In this document: one piece after another, positions 34,713-44,012 of the stretch
Numbering within the stretch: position 1 is the first letter of the stretch
Layout of the letters: every line of letters begins with the position of its first letter
Assembly (NCBI RefSeq): GCF_017639855.1
Contig: NZ_CP072115.1
Coordinates: 1,866,501 to 1,930,500, forward strand
Length of the DNA: 64,000 nucleotides
Source of the DNA: Streptococcus sp. zg-86
GTDB taxonomy: Bacteria; Bacillota; Bacilli; Lactobacillales; Streptococcaceae
Reading direction: 5' to 3'
Position numbers and translations under genes: made by a program
The notes under the pieces: model-generated
Told to the model about the DNA's origin: nothing
What the model saw: the letters and a program-made list of their open reading frames with translations, nothing else
Database searches by the model: none

Positions 34713-35564
34713 TTATCCGTAGATTAGTTTATAAAGTGCAATAGCGCTGATACCTGCTGCGATTGGTGCAAGAACGGGCACCCATGCATACCACCATTTT
34801 GAATCTGCTTTTGCTTGACCAAGAACAGCTTTTGGCAATAATTGGTGCAAAATACGTGGACCCAAGTCACGAGCTGGGTTAAGCGCTGGTCCAGTTGGTC
34901 CACCAACTGCTGCTACAAGCGCCATTACCAAGAAACCAAGACCCATATGAGCCACGTTCAATCCTGGATTCAAGTAATTTGTAATTTGTAATTTAGCTGC
35001 TGTGTCTGACAAATCAGCACCTTGTTTTGCCAAGAAACCAAGAACTTCTGCACCAAAGTAGTGCTTGGTAATCGCCATTGCTCCAAAGAACAAGACAAAT
35101 GAACCAAAGAATTCATTCAAGAATCCATTCACCCATGATGCTTTACGGCTAGCTGTTGTACCGTCATCTAATGCTGAAATCGTTGAGAATGATCCCAAGA
35201 CATGATTTGAATGTTCAGTTTTCAAGAAGTATGGACGGTAAACACCAACGACAACTGCTTGACCTGCAATCGCACCAAGAAGCTGTGCTGCAATATAACC
35301 TGGAACCAAGGCCCAATCAAAATAACCTGATACGGCTAAACCAATTGTAAAGGCTGGATTGATGTGGTTACCAGAAACATTTCCAAACATCAAGGCTGGC
35401 ATCATAACACCTAAACCATAACCAATGGCAATCAAGATCCAACCTGCGTTGTTTCCTTTGGTGCCTTTTAAATCAACGTTTGCTACAGTTCCGTTTCCTA
35501 AAATAATTAGAAGCGCTGTCGCAAGGAATTCTGTAATGTACTTTACATGTACTGCTACATCCAT
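34713..35564 (-). CDS. glpF: Glycerol facilitator / aquaglyceroporin
   Basis: Channel protein of 283 residues with six membrane spans and two half-helices bearing NPA boxes: NHINPAF (near residue 66) and ALNPARD (near 225), the latter followed by the Arg of the selectivity filter. An Asp in that position fits a glycerol-permeable rather than water-only pore. The ATG at 35564 (MDVAVHVKYITEFLA) is preferred over 35582 and 35573 because GGAGG lies at a usable distance. It is divergent from pepX, and the two promoters overlap. Confidence 0.92.
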   Translation of the reverse strand: MDVAVHVKYITEFLATALLIILGNGTVANVDLKGTKGNNAGWILIAIGYGLGVMMPALMFGNVSGNHINPAFTIGLAVSGYFDWALVPGYIAAQLLGAIAGQAVVVGVYRPYFLKTEHSNHVLGSFSTISALDDGTTASRKASWVNGFLNEFFGSFVLFFGAMAITKHYFGAEVLGFLAKQGADLSDTAAKLQITNYLNPGLNVAHMGLGFLVMALVAAVGGPTGPALNPARDLGPRILHQLLPKAVLGQAKADSKWWYAWVPVLAPIAAGISAIALYKLIYG

Positions 35565-35588
35565 TTTTTTCATTTCCTCCATTAAGTT

Positions 35589-35629
35589 TTAGACAAACAC
35601 TATTGTATCAGCTATAATAGGTAATGTAA
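35589..35629. promoter_or_regulatory. Overlapping divergent promoters of glpF and pepX
   Basis: Plus: TTAGAC, 18-bp spacer, TATAAT (35613-35618). Minus: TTACAT (35629-35624), 16-bp spacer, TACAAT (35607-35602). The two cannot be fully occupied at the same time. Confidence 0.6.
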
Positions 35630-35656
35630 AGACTAATTTAACATTTAGGAGAATGT

Positions 35657-37927
35657 ATGCGTTTTAATCAATTTTCTTATATCCAAACACCCCAAAAAGA
35701 CATGCTAGCAGAGTTAGAAAGCCTAGGATTTACCCTCCAATCTGAAGCAAGCAACAAGAAAAATTTGGAACACTTTGTCCGTAAGGTTTTCTTTTTGACG
35801 ACCAATACGGATATCGCCTTGTCTAATCTCATCGCTGACTGGGAGACGGACCTCTTGACCTTCTTTCAATCAGAGAGCGAATTAGATCCTCAAATTTTTT
35901 ACCAGGTGGCTTTCCAATTATTAGGCTTTGTCCCTGGAGTCGATTATACAGATGTGACAGAATTTGTCTCAAGCACTCAATTTCCGATTACCTATGGCAA
36001 TCTGATTGAAAACCTCTACCAATTACTCGCAACACGCACCAAGTCTGGTAATACCCTCATTGATCAATTGATTAGCGACGGTCTGATTCCCGAAGATCAT
36101 AGCTATCATTTCTTCAACGGAAAATCCTTGGCAACTTTTGCAACGAATCAGGTGATCCGTGAAGTCGTGTATGTTGAAACACCCGTTGATACGACTAAAT
36201 CCAGACAGACAGATATTGTCAAAGTATCCATTTTACGCCCTGCTTTTTCAGGAAAAGTTCCTGCTGTCATCACCAATAGTCCCTATCATCAAGGAATCAA
36301 CGACCAAGCTAGTGACAAGGCTCTTCATAAAATGGAAGGCCAATTAGCTACCAAAGCGCCTCACACAATTACAGTTAAGCCAACTGACATTACAACTCTT
36401 CCTGCTGATGAACGCTCACTTCCTACTAGCACTGCAACTGAGAAGGTTGGGCATATCAACTCTTACTCACTCAATGACTATTTCTTAGCTCGTGGCTTTG
36501 CGAGTATTCATGTATCAGGTGTTGGAACTCTCGGTTCAACAGGTATGATGACATCTGGTGATTACCAACAAGTTTATAGCTTTAAGGCTGTCATTGACTG
36601 GTTAAATCATCGAGCAAGAGCCTATACAGACCATACTCGTTCACAAGTCGTGAAGGCTGACTGGGCAAATGGAAAGGTTGCAACGACTGGCTTATCTTAT
36701 TTGGGTACCATGTCAAATGCCCTTGCGACAACAGCTGTAGATGGTCTCGAGGTCATCATTGCTGAAGCTGGGATTTCTTCCTGGTATGACTATTATCGTG
36801 AAAACGGATTGGTGACAAGCCCTGGAGGGTATCCTGGTGAAGACTTGGATAGCTTGACAGCTCTTACCTATTCTCGGAGCCTACATGCAGGTGATTTCTT
36901 ACGTAGCAAATCCCAATACCAAACTGCATTTGAAGCTGAAATACAGGCACTTGATCGCACATCAGGCGACTACAATCAATATTGGCACGACCGCAATTAT
37001 CTCCTCCATGCAGATAAGGTCCAATGCGAGGTTGTCTTTACCCACGGCTCACAAGATTGGAATGTGAAACCTATTCATGTGTGGAATATGTTCCATGCTC
37101 TGCCAGACCATGTCAGCAAACACCTCTTTTTCCACAATGGGGCACATGTCTACATGAACAATTGGCAGTCTATTGATTTTAGAGAGTCCATGAATGCCCT
37201 GCTCACAAAAAAATTGCTCGACCAAGAGAATCACTATCAGCTTCCTAAGGTCATTTGGCAAGACAACAGTGCAGAACAAAGTTGGGTAGAACTAGACCAA
37301 TTTGGTGGACAAAAGGAAGAATTATTCCCTCTTGGAAAAGGAATGAACACCATTTCCAACCAGTATCCCGAGGAGCAATTTACCAAATACGGCAAGGCTT
37401 ATCCGAGCTTCCTACAAGACCTCTTTGACGATAAGGCCCAGCAAATTACAATTGACATCCCTATCACAGAAGAGCTACAGCTAAATGGTCGAGCATGCCT
37501 TCATCTCCGCGTCAAATCAAGCGTAGAAAAAGGGCTACTGTCTGCTCAACTAATCGATTTTGGAGCTGGTAAGCGGCTAACTCCTATACCTGGTGTAAAA
37601 GCCCGTGCTAGCCTTGATAATGGTCGCTTCTATGCTGCTGAAAATCTAATGGAACTTCCATTTGTAGAAAGCCCCTACCGTGTGGTCAGCAAGGGCTACC
37701 TAAACTTACAAAACCGCACGGATCTCCTGACAATCGAAAAAGTACCTGCTGACGAATGGCTGGACATTGAATGGGAATTGCAGCCAACCATTTACAAATT
37801 CAGCAAAGGAAGCACACTACGACTGGTGCTATACACAACAGACTTTGAATGCACCATTCGTGACAACAGCGACTGGCAAATAGCAGTCGACTTAGAACAG
37901 TCAACTTTAACCCTACCGCATGAATAA
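35657..37927 (+). CDS. pepX: Xaa-Pro dipeptidyl-peptidase
   Basis: Cytosolic serine peptidase that releases X-Pro dipeptides from the N-termini of peptides. The 756-residue protein has an N-terminal helical domain, an alpha/beta-hydrolase core with the nucleophile motif GLSYLG (near residue 351), and a beta-sandwich C-terminal domain. The HVYMNNW region near residue 497 holds the catalytic His. Length is normal for lactic acid bacteria. It is preceded by TTAGGAGAATGT and ends in a hairpin terminator at 37978-38018. Orientation opposite to glpF. Confidence 0.95.
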   Translation: MRFNQFSYIQTPQKDMLAELESLGFTLQSEASNKKNLEHFVRKVFFLTTNTDIALSNLIADWETDLLTFFQSESELDPQIFYQVAFQLLGFVPGVDYTDVTEFVSSTQFPITYGNLIENLYQLLATRTKSGNTLIDQLISDGLIPEDHSYHFFNGKSLATFATNQVIREVVYVETPVDTTKSRQTDIVKVSILRPAFSGKVPAVITNSPYHQGINDQASDKALHKMEGQLATKAPHTITVKPTDITTLPADERSLPTSTATEKVGHINSYSLNDYFLARGFASIHVSGVGTLGSTGMMTSGDYQQVYSFKAVIDWLNHRARAYTDHTRSQVVKADWANGKVATTGLSYLGTMSNALATTAVDGLEVIIAEAGISSWYDYYRENGLVTSPGGYPGEDLDSLTALTYSRSLHAGDFLRSKSQYQTAFEAEIQALDRTSGDYNQYWHDRNYLLHADKVQCEVVFTHGSQDWNVKPIHVWNMFHALPDHVSKHLFFHNGAHVYMNNWQSIDFRESMNALLTKKLLDQENHYQLPKVIWQDNSAEQSWVELDQFGGQKEELFPLGKGMNTISNQYPEEQFTKYGKAYPSFLQDLFDDKAQQITIDIPITEELQLNGRACLHLRVKSSVEKGLLSAQLIDFGAGKRLTPIPGVKARASLDNGRFYAAENLMELPFVESPYRVVSKGYLNLQNRTDLLTIEKVPADEWLDIEWELQPTIYKFSKGSTLRLVLYTTDFECTIRDNSDWQIAVDLEQSTLTLPHE

Positions 37928-37977
37928 GATAGCATCTTTTAGCTAAAAAACGATAATTGTTTCCAAAAGTAACTAGA

Positions 37978-38018
37978 TAAAAAAGTAGGTAAACACAGGC
38001 TGTTTCCTACTTTTTCTA
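37978..38018 (+). terminator. pepX terminator
   Basis: AAAAAGTAGG ... CCTACTTTTT. A second hairpin, ACACTATTG ... CAATAGTGT, lies at 38098-38158. Confidence 0.8.
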
Positions 38019-38160
38019 TTGATTTCTGCAGTCTTGATCGTTTCCCTTGCGCAATCGAGAATGTAATGGCAGAAGACGATAACAAATGTTTGTGATAGAA
38101 AAAACACTATTGATGACCACAGAAGCTGTACGCATTCCGGATAACAATAGTGTGTCTTTC

Positions 38161-38637
38161 TATAGTGGATTGAGAAAGGAATAGGACAAGGCAAGGAGCT
38201 ACAGATAGAACTGACGTTCATCAATACTCTATAAAAATCAAAATCTGACTAGCTTCCACAATTGAGAATTGTGGAAGGCTGGAAATAGAACGAGTGCAGC
38301 TCGCCCCTTGCAATTGAGAATTGTGGAAGGCTGGAAATAGAACGAGTGCAGCTCGCCCCTTGCAATTGAGAATTGTGGAAGGCTGGAAATAGAACGAGTG
38401 CAGCTCGCCCCTTGCAATTGAGAATTGTGGAAGGCTGGAAATAGAGCGAACATAGCTCGTTTCCACTGAACCACTAGTTCGGACTAATGTTAGCTGAGGA
38501 TTATTGCATAATCCTTATTTCCAACCTTCAACAGTCCACAGGACTGTTGAAGCAAGGTGAGTTAACGACGTCAGACTTTGATTTTTGACGAGTAAAAGCG
38601 ACTTAACGATATCCTAACCTTGCTTCAATTCACTATA
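38161..38637 (+). repeat. TATAGTG-ended modular repeat with a fourfold 52-bp tandem expansion
   Basis: 477 bp, TATAGTGGATTGAGAAAGG to CAATTCACTATA. The nested element contains four tandem 52-bp units starting CAATTGAGAATTGTGG at 38259, 38311, 38363 and 38415; the last diverges at its end (GAGCGAACATAGCTCG). It ends 2 bp before the agaS stop codon. The minus-strand open frames here are translations of the tandem repeat, not genes. Confidence 0.9.
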
Positions 38638-38639
38638 TT

Positions 38640-39806
38640 TTATGATAGTGGATGGATTGTCACCCCCTGTACCACACGGTTTACTGTTCCTGTTGGTGAT
38701 GGAGTATCTGGAAGATTCTTGCATTTCAAGGCTGTCATAGTCGCAAAAGTTTGACCAAATAAAATGTATGGGAAACTCAAGAATACATCAGGCAAGTCCG
38801 CTCCGCCTTCTGCAAGAACAAAGTTTGGAGCATCCGTACCCGCAAGTTTGTCAGCAGAAAGTACCACAATACGCGTTGTGATTTGGTCACCATAGACCTC
38901 GTTAACTAAGTCCACATCATACTGCCTAGTGTAGGCATCATTTGATCCAAAGAGGATGACAATGGTCTTTTCATTAATCAAAGATTTTGGCCCATGACGG
39001 AATCCAAGTGGAGATTCATACATGGTTGCAATCTTTCCAGCTGTCAATTCCAAAATTTTTAACTGCGCTTCATGAGCTAGACCATAGAAACCACCAGAAC
39101 CTAGATAGATGACACGCTCGAAATCAAGTTCAACCAAGTCTTGCACATAGTCTTCTCTGTCTAATACATCTTGACCAAGAGCCACAACGGTATCCACCCA
39201 ACCTGCTTTCACTTCTACTGTTTCTGGTGAGAAGACGAGTAAGGCGGTCAGTGACATACAACTATAGCTACCAGTCATTGCAAAACCTTTGTCATTTGAT
39301 AATGCCGGCTGGAGTAAGAGAAGATTTGTAGCATCTCCTTCAGCTGCTTGTGCCAATTTTCCTTCTGGTGCACAGGTGATAGTCACTTGATATAAGGTAT
39401 CCACTAATTGTTTGGCAATTTCGACAGCTGCTAAACTCTCTGGAGAATTTCCACTACGTGCAAAGGACACAAGAATCGTTGGAATATCTGCTTGTAGATA
39501 ATCATGCGGACGAGCTACAATCTCAACGGATCCAACAGTAATAAACCGAATCTGCTTGGTATCATTGACCTGATTCAAATAATTGGCAATCGTTTGACCA
39601 ACAAAATCGGAGGTTCCTGCACCTGTAAAAATAACCTGAATAAAATCATGTTTAGCCTTAATATCATTTAAAAAGGCTGTAATGATTTCTAATTTATCAT
39701 GGTAGAGTTGATAGGCTTCCTTCCACAAATCTGGTTGCTGATAAATCTCAGCTACAGTAATACTAGCCCCCAATCTTTCTAATTCTTCTTTTGGTAGATG
39801 AAACAT
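38640..39806 (-). CDS. agaS: AgaS family sugar isomerase (SIS domains)
   Basis: A 388-residue protein with two SIS domains, typical of AgaS/GlmS-like ketose-aldose isomerases that convert aminosugar or hexose phosphates. GAGTSDFVG (near residue 60) and SFARSGNSPESLA (near 110) are phosphosugar-binding loops; ESPLGFRHGPKS in the second domain supplies the catalytic Glu/His region. It follows the fructose-type PTS operon on the same strand but has its own promoter with a CcpA-like core. A role in catabolism of the sugar imported by that PTS is likely; the substrate is not proven. Confidence 0.87.
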   Translation of the reverse strand: MFHLPKEELERLGASITVAEIYQQPDLWKEAYQLYHDKLEIITAFLNDIKAKHDFIQVIFTGAGTSDFVGQTIANYLNQVNDTKQIRFITVGSVEIVARPHDYLQADIPTILVSFARSGNSPESLAAVEIAKQLVDTLYQVTITCAPEGKLAQAAEGDATNLLLLQPALSNDKGFAMTGSYSCMSLTALLVFSPETVEVKAGWVDTVVALGQDVLDREDYVQDLVELDFERVIYLGSGGFYGLAHEAQLKILELTAGKIATMYESPLGFRHGPKSLINEKTIVILFGSNDAYTRQYDVDLVNEVYGDQITTRIVVLSADKLAGTDAPNFVLAEGGADLPDVFLSFPYILFGQTFATMTALKCKNLPDTPSPTGTVNRVVQGVTIHPLS

Positions 39807-39844
39807 TACTTTTCCTCCTTAGTGGTTATAACCAGTTTTCTTTT

Positions 39845-39873
39845 ATTATACTCCATAAAAACGCTTTCGTCAA
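39845..39873 (-). promoter_or_regulatory. agaS promoter with overlapping cre-like core
   Basis: Minus: TTGACG (39873-39868), 17-bp spacer, TATAAT (39850-39845). The spacer contains GAAAGCGTTTTT, the core of a CcpA cre site. Such a position would allow carbon-source repression. Confidence 0.65.
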
Positions 39874-39898
39874 TATAAAATAGGTTAATATATTAAAA

Positions 39899-39926
39899 AT
39901 ATCGCTAGTTCATCAACTAGCGATAG
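39899..39926 (-). terminator. Terminator of the PTS operon (T-run copy of a duplicated hairpin)
   Basis: The ATCGCTAGTT/AACTAGCGAT stem is followed on the minus strand by ATTTTT. The same 28-bp sequence with one mismatch stands at 40219-40246 on the other side of the inserted element. Confidence 0.75.
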
Positions 39927-40218
39927 CAGAATGTAGACAAACCTCACAATTCAGAAAAACATTACAATGATATTTCATTTTCTGTAGTTTTAGGGTTAGA
40001 AAATTTGCGAGCGTAGCGAGCACAATACCGCCACCTCCGCCGTGCTAAAAGTGGGAGTGAGACAGAAGTCGTGATTTCGTTGAAATCGATTATCCTCGCT
40101 CCTTTGTTTCTGGGCTCGGGCTAAAATAATCCACTGGATTATTTTACTCCGAAGGAAGTCGCTGATGTCCGAAAGCACATGAGGATGGTGGCAATAAAAA
40201 GACTTTTTCTTCAAGCTG
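39927..40218 (+). repeat. 291-bp mobile repeat, copy 2, between duplicated terminator hairpins of the PTS operon
   Basis: 292 bp from CAGAATGTAG to TTCAAGCTG, nearly identical to copies 1 and 3. The flanking 28-bp hairpin sequences (ATATCGCTAG...GCGATAG) match with a single difference. Here the host operon runs on the minus strand, opposite to copy 1, so insertion orientation relative to the terminator is free. Confidence 0.88.
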
Positions 40219-40269
40219 ATATCGCTAGTTTATCAACTAGCGATAGGATTTCCATGATAAGCTAAGCGA

Positions 40270-40716
40270 TTACACTCCCAAGAAGGTTTCAAGGAGATTT
40301 TTTAAGTCTTGACTTGTTTTCGCAGCTTCAAACTGATGCTTAAATTCTCTTCTCATTAACAAACGTGCTAGCTGAGACAAGAGGGTTAAATGGGTACTGC
40401 CAGCTTCTGTTTCTGGAATAAAGAGGGCTAAAATATAACGAGTAGCTTGTCCATCCAATGAATGCCAATCAATACCTTCCTCTAAGGTCAATACAACAAT
40501 AGCTGGTTTAAGAATAGCAGGAGATTTAGCATGAGGAATCGCATAACCATCCATCATGCCTGTTGTACTCTGAGCTTCACGTTCGCACAAAGCTTCAACT
40601 ACTTGTTTTACATCTGTTGCATAACCTTCTTGCGTCACTAAACGTGCCAAATAATCAAAGACCTCATCTTGTGTTTGAAATGTTTGATGTACCTGAATCA
40701 ATTCTTGACAAATCAT
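40270..40716 (-). CDS. PTS system fructose-type IIA component
   Basis: Phosphocarrier domain of a sugar phosphotransferase, 148 residues. His62 in GYAIPHAKS is the phosphorylation site. It is separate from the IIBC protein rather than fused, a split layout found in several streptococcal fructose-like systems. It is the last gene of a three-gene operon after the IIBC and kinase genes, 19 bp downstream of IIBC. Confidence 0.9.
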   Translation of the reverse strand: MICQELIQVHQTFQTQDEVFDYLARLVTQEGYATDVKQVVEALCEREAQSTTGMMDGYAIPHAKSPAILKPAIVVLTLEEGIDWHSLDGQATRYILALFIPETEAGSTHLTLLSQLARLLMRREFKHQFEAAKTSQDLKNLLETFLGV

Positions 40717-40735
40717 ATCTTACCTTCCTAGCGCA

Positions 40736-42130
40736 TTAGCCCTTTTCAACACGTGCTTTTTGCAGTAGCCCCATAATCACACCAGCAACTACTGCACCAA
40801 TGACAATAGCCAATACCCATAAAAAAGCATGAGTTACGACTGGCAAGACAAGAAAACCACCGTGCGGTGCAGGAACTTGCACTTTCCACATATACGTCAA
40901 AATAGCTGCAATAGAAGAACCTAGCATAAACGTCGGTAAATTACGAATTGGATCTTTTGCAGCAAAAGGAATCGCACCTTCTGTAATATGGGTTGAACCC
41001 AAAATTAAATTCGCAAGACCTGCATTTCTGTCATCTTCACTATAATATTTTCTAAACAAAGTCGTTGAGACAAAGGTTACAAGGGGCGGTGTAATACAAG
41101 CTGCTGAAACACCCGCCATAAAGCTCGTATTTCCTTGAGCCAACAAGGCTGTTCCTGTTACATAGGCAGCTTTATTAACTGGTCCACCCATGTCAAACGC
41201 AGACATACAACCAATGATAATTCCTAAAATAAACGGATTTGCATTTTCAAAGGCAGCTAACCATGCCATCATACTCTCATTAATCCACACCATCGGAGAA
41301 TTAACGACTGCCATGACTAGGCCAGTTAGAAACACACCACATACTGGATAAAGGAAGATTGCTTTTAGCCCATCAAGCGACTTTGGCAAGACAGCAAAAA
41401 GTTTCATCAAGCCCAATACAATGTATCCTGCAGCAAAACCTGCAACAATTCCTCCCAAAAAGCCCGATCCACCGCTAGAAGCCATCAAACCACCTACTAG
41501 ACCTGCAACAAAACCAGGACGCTTGGCAATGGATTCAGCAATAAAAGCAGATAGAATTGGCACCATCATACCCATAGCTGGTCCACCAATATTTGATTTT
41601 AATAACGCAGCGAACCAATTATATTGGCTACTTTCTGGATCGAATGAATAGATACCAAACAAGAAAGAAATGGCAATCAAAACACCTCCAGCGACTACAA
41701 ACGGCAACATATGGGATACGCCATTCATCAAATGTTTATAAATCTGCCGACCAACACTCTGGCTAGCCACAGATTGACTGGAAGAGGATTCCAACTTCAT
41801 TTCTCCAGTCCTTACTTTTCCTTCTCCAGCTAAAGCAGAGCTAATTAGTTGTTCTGCTTTACGAATCCCATCTGCTACGGATACTTCAATGACTCGCTTT
41901 CCAGCAAATCGTTCTGCCTTCACATCTTTATCAGCTGCGATAATCACTACGTCTGCTGCTGCTATTTCTTCCGCAGTCAATTCATTTTCAATCCCGATTT
42001 GTCCATGAGTTTCTACCTTAATCGAAACTCCCTTTGCCTTAGCTGCTTGCTCAAGCGCTTCTTGAGCCATAAAGGTATGCGCAATCCCTGTTGGACAACC
42101 AGTTGCTGCTATAACTGTATATCTTGCCAT
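40736..42130 (-). CDS. PTS system fructose-type IIBC component
   Basis: Sugar transporter subunit of 464 residues. The IIB domain begins MARYTVIAATGCPTGIAHT with phospho-accepting Cys12. A linker rich in Ser/Gln leads to a IIC membrane domain (from residue 135) with about eight to ten hydrophobic segments. The ATG at 42130 is chosen because AGGAGG is 7 nt upstream; the TTG two codons earlier overlaps the kinase stop. The IIB subtype is that of fructose/mannitol-like systems. With a 1-phosphosugar kinase upstream and agaS downstream, fructose or a related ketose is the likely substrate. Confidence 0.9.
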   Translation of the reverse strand: MARYTVIAATGCPTGIAHTFMAQEALEQAAKAKGVSIKVETHGQIGIENELTAEEIAAADVVIIAADKDVKAERFAGKRVIEVSVADGIRKAEQLISSALAGEGKVRTGEMKLESSSSQSVASQSVGRQIYKHLMNGVSHMLPFVVAGGVLIAISFLFGIYSFDPESSQYNWFAALLKSNIGGPAMGMMVPILSAFIAESIAKRPGFVAGLVGGLMASSGGSGFLGGIVAGFAAGYIVLGLMKLFAVLPKSLDGLKAIFLYPVCGVFLTGLVMAVVNSPMVWINESMMAWLAAFENANPFILGIIIGCMSAFDMGGPVNKAAYVTGTALLAQGNTSFMAGVSAACITPPLVTFVSTTLFRKYYSEDDRNAGLANLILGSTHITEGAIPFAAKDPIRNLPTFMLGSSIAAILTYMWKVQVPAPHGGFLVLPVVTHAFLWVLAIVIGAVVAGVIMGLLQKARVEKG

Positions 42131-42132
42131 TT

Positions 42133-43065
42133 TCAAACCTCCTGTTTTTTGATCTTAATTTGTTGTTCTAATTCTTTGACATCGCTAAAGTCTGTCAATC
42201 CTGTACGAAAGGCAGTTGATGACCCTGCAGCTACACTCGTTACTAAACATTTTGGAATCGGTTTCTCCTTTAATAAGCCTGCTAAAAATGTTGCTAACAA
42301 GGTATCTCCCGAACAAGCCGTATTGACTACCTCTCCCTTGGGTGCATTGCATTCATAGACTTGTAAGTCTGAATCAATAAATACCGCCCCTTTCTCTCCT
42401 AATGACATCAAAACATGTCTAGCTCCTCCTTCTACTAATTTTTGGGCATATTGAATAGCCTGATCTTTATCCATAGATTCTAGTTGGTACCAAGCAGCCA
42501 GTTCTTCATCGTTTGGTTTTAATAAATAAGGCGCATATGGTAAACACTCCCGAACGATCGGATCACTACTGTCTAAAATCAGACGAATCTTCCGTTCGCT
42601 ACAAATTTGAGCAATCCTTATGAGGACTTGTGATCCAACTCCCTGAGGCAGACTACCTGATACAATCAAATAATCCCCCGCAAGCATTTGTTCAATCTGT
42701 TTCAACAGCTCTTCTTGCGCTTCTTGAGAGACTATCGGCCCTTGGTTTACCAACTTAAATTCTTGTTGAAGATTAACTACTTTGGTAAAAACATTTACAC
42801 GAGTCAGACCGTCTACTTCCACAAATCGATGAGAAATTCCTTTTTCATCTAACACCTCTTTGATATAACGACCAGTAAAACCTCCAGAGAACCCTATCGC
42901 CGTACTATCTATGCCTAATTGTTTTAAAATAAAGGATACATTGACTCCTTTGCCATTTGCTTGTATATCACTTGACGATGTACGATTCACCTTAGAAGCC
43001 AACATTTCTTGCGTTTCAATGACTAAGTCAATCGCTAAATTCATTGTACAGGTATAAATTGCCAT
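42133..43065 (-). CDS. 1-phosphofructokinase family kinase (FruK/LacC-like)
   Basis: Phosphorylates the PTS product, probably fructose 1-phosphate, to the bisphosphate. The 310-residue PfkB-fold protein has NGKGVNVSFILKQLG near residue 37 and the catalytic NTACSGDTLLA near residue 248. It is the first gene of the operon, with AGGAGGGATCG before the ATG. Its stop is 2 bp before the IIBC start. A cre site lies in the promoter region shared with the divergent regulator. Tagatose-6-phosphate kinase activity cannot be excluded. Confidence 0.87.
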   Translation of the reverse strand: MAIYTCTMNLAIDLVIETQEMLASKVNRTSSSDIQANGKGVNVSFILKQLGIDSTAIGFSGGFTGRYIKEVLDEKGISHRFVEVDGLTRVNVFTKVVNLQQEFKLVNQGPIVSQEAQEELLKQIEQMLAGDYLIVSGSLPQGVGSQVLIRIAQICSERKIRLILDSSDPIVRECLPYAPYLLKPNDEELAAWYQLESMDKDQAIQYAQKLVEGGARHVLMSLGEKGAVFIDSDLQVYECNAPKGEVVNTACSGDTLLATFLAGLLKEKPIPKCLVTSVAAGSSTAFRTGLTDFSDVKELEQQIKIKKQEV

Positions 43066-43141
43066 CGATCCCTCCTGGTACTTTGACTCTTGCTTGATTT
43101 TTCAGAATAGTTCTAGTATAGTTAGAATACCACTTTATTCG

Positions 43142-43156
43142 TGAATGCGTTTCCAA
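43142..43156. promoter_or_regulatory. CcpA cre site between the PTS operon and its regulator
   Basis: Minus-strand TTGGAAACGCATTCA matches the cre consensus at all but one weak position. It lies midway between the divergent starts and could control both. Confidence 0.72.
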
Positions 43157-43196
43157 TTTTTGTCGCAATATAGAACATTTTTTCAGAGGAGTTCTC

Positions 43197-43943
43197 ATGA
43201 CCAATACCCGATTGACCGATACAGAAGAATACATCTGGCGCTATATCAATCAACATTTTGATCACATCGCTCAATTAACCATTTCTGAATTAAGCGAAGC
43301 AGCCAGTGTATCAAACGCCAGCATTATTCGAACCTTAAAAAAGAAAGGATTCGGAGGCTTTACTGACTTTAAACACGACATTCAGTTAAAAAGACGAGAC
43401 AATCTTCATGTACTATCCAATCACGATTTATCTGAAGACACCCAACGTTCTATTGTAAAAAATTACCAAGAAGTGATTCGAACACTCAACATGATTGATG
43501 TTGATACGCTTGAAAAAAGCATACCACTTATACACCAAGCCGAAAAAATCATTCTCTTTGCCAGAGGTTTTTCCGAATTAATTGCTAGTGAGATGCTCGT
43601 AAAATTTCAATTGGTCAATAAATATTGCGAACTGCATACTGATCCTAATATTATTCGCCCCATTAGCAAACGATTGTCAGAGCGAACCTTTGTCATTATG
43701 ATTTCATTAAATGGGGAAACCAAATCTCTTGTAGATGCTGCTAAAAATTGTGTAGAAAATCAGGTACCAACTCTACTCATTAGTGCAAATCAAAGCAGCT
43801 CATTAGCCAAATTAGCACCACTCACTCTCTTTGGTTTTAAAACGGACCTCTCTTACTTCCCTGATTTCGAGGTTCATTCCAGACTTCCACTCTTCATCCT
43901 ATCCCGTATTTTATTAGATGCTTATGCTGCTAGTTTGCGCTAA
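43197..43943 (+). CDS. MurR/RpiR family transcriptional regulator
   Basis: Sugar-phosphate-responsive regulator of 248 residues. It has the N-terminal RpiR helix-turn-helix (ISELSEAASVSNASIIRTLKKKGF, residues 27-50) and a C-terminal SIS domain (residues 105-235) that would bind the phosphosugar. It is divergent from the kinase-IIBC-IIA operon, the usual position for a local regulator. A GAGG-type ribosome binding site lies upstream. Whether it activates or represses cannot be told from sequence. Confidence 0.88.
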   Translation: MTNTRLTDTEEYIWRYINQHFDHIAQLTISELSEAASVSNASIIRTLKKKGFGGFTDFKHDIQLKRRDNLHVLSNHDLSEDTQRSIVKNYQEVIRTLNMIDVDTLEKSIPLIHQAEKIILFARGFSELIASEMLVKFQLVNKYCELHTDPNIIRPISKRLSERTFVIMISLNGETKSLVDAAKNCVENQVPTLLISANQSSSLAKLAPLTLFGFKTDLSYFPDFEVHSRLPLFILSRILLDAYAASLR

Positions 43944-43952
43944 AAAATGTGA

Positions 43953-43958
43953 TATAAT
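43953..43958 (+). promoter_or_regulatory. ebfC promoter -10
   Basis: TGTGATATAAT, 10 bp after the regulator gene stop. Confidence 0.6.
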
Positions 43959-44012
43959 AGACCATATCACGTATCATGTACGATTCGTTAGTTTAAAGGA
44001 GAAAGATATACT

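Noticed and set aside
38221..38474. Repetitive minus-strand ORFs (FHNSQLQGA repeats) that look like a tandem-repeat protein
   Set aside because: They are translations of the 52-bp DNA repeat. 52 is not a multiple of 3, so the frames shift between units, and no start signal exists.
43140..43160. ComX (cin-box) promoter resembling TACGAATA on the minus strand at CACGAATA
   Set aside because: One mismatch in the core, not at a -10 distance from any competence gene, and explained by chance next to the cre site.
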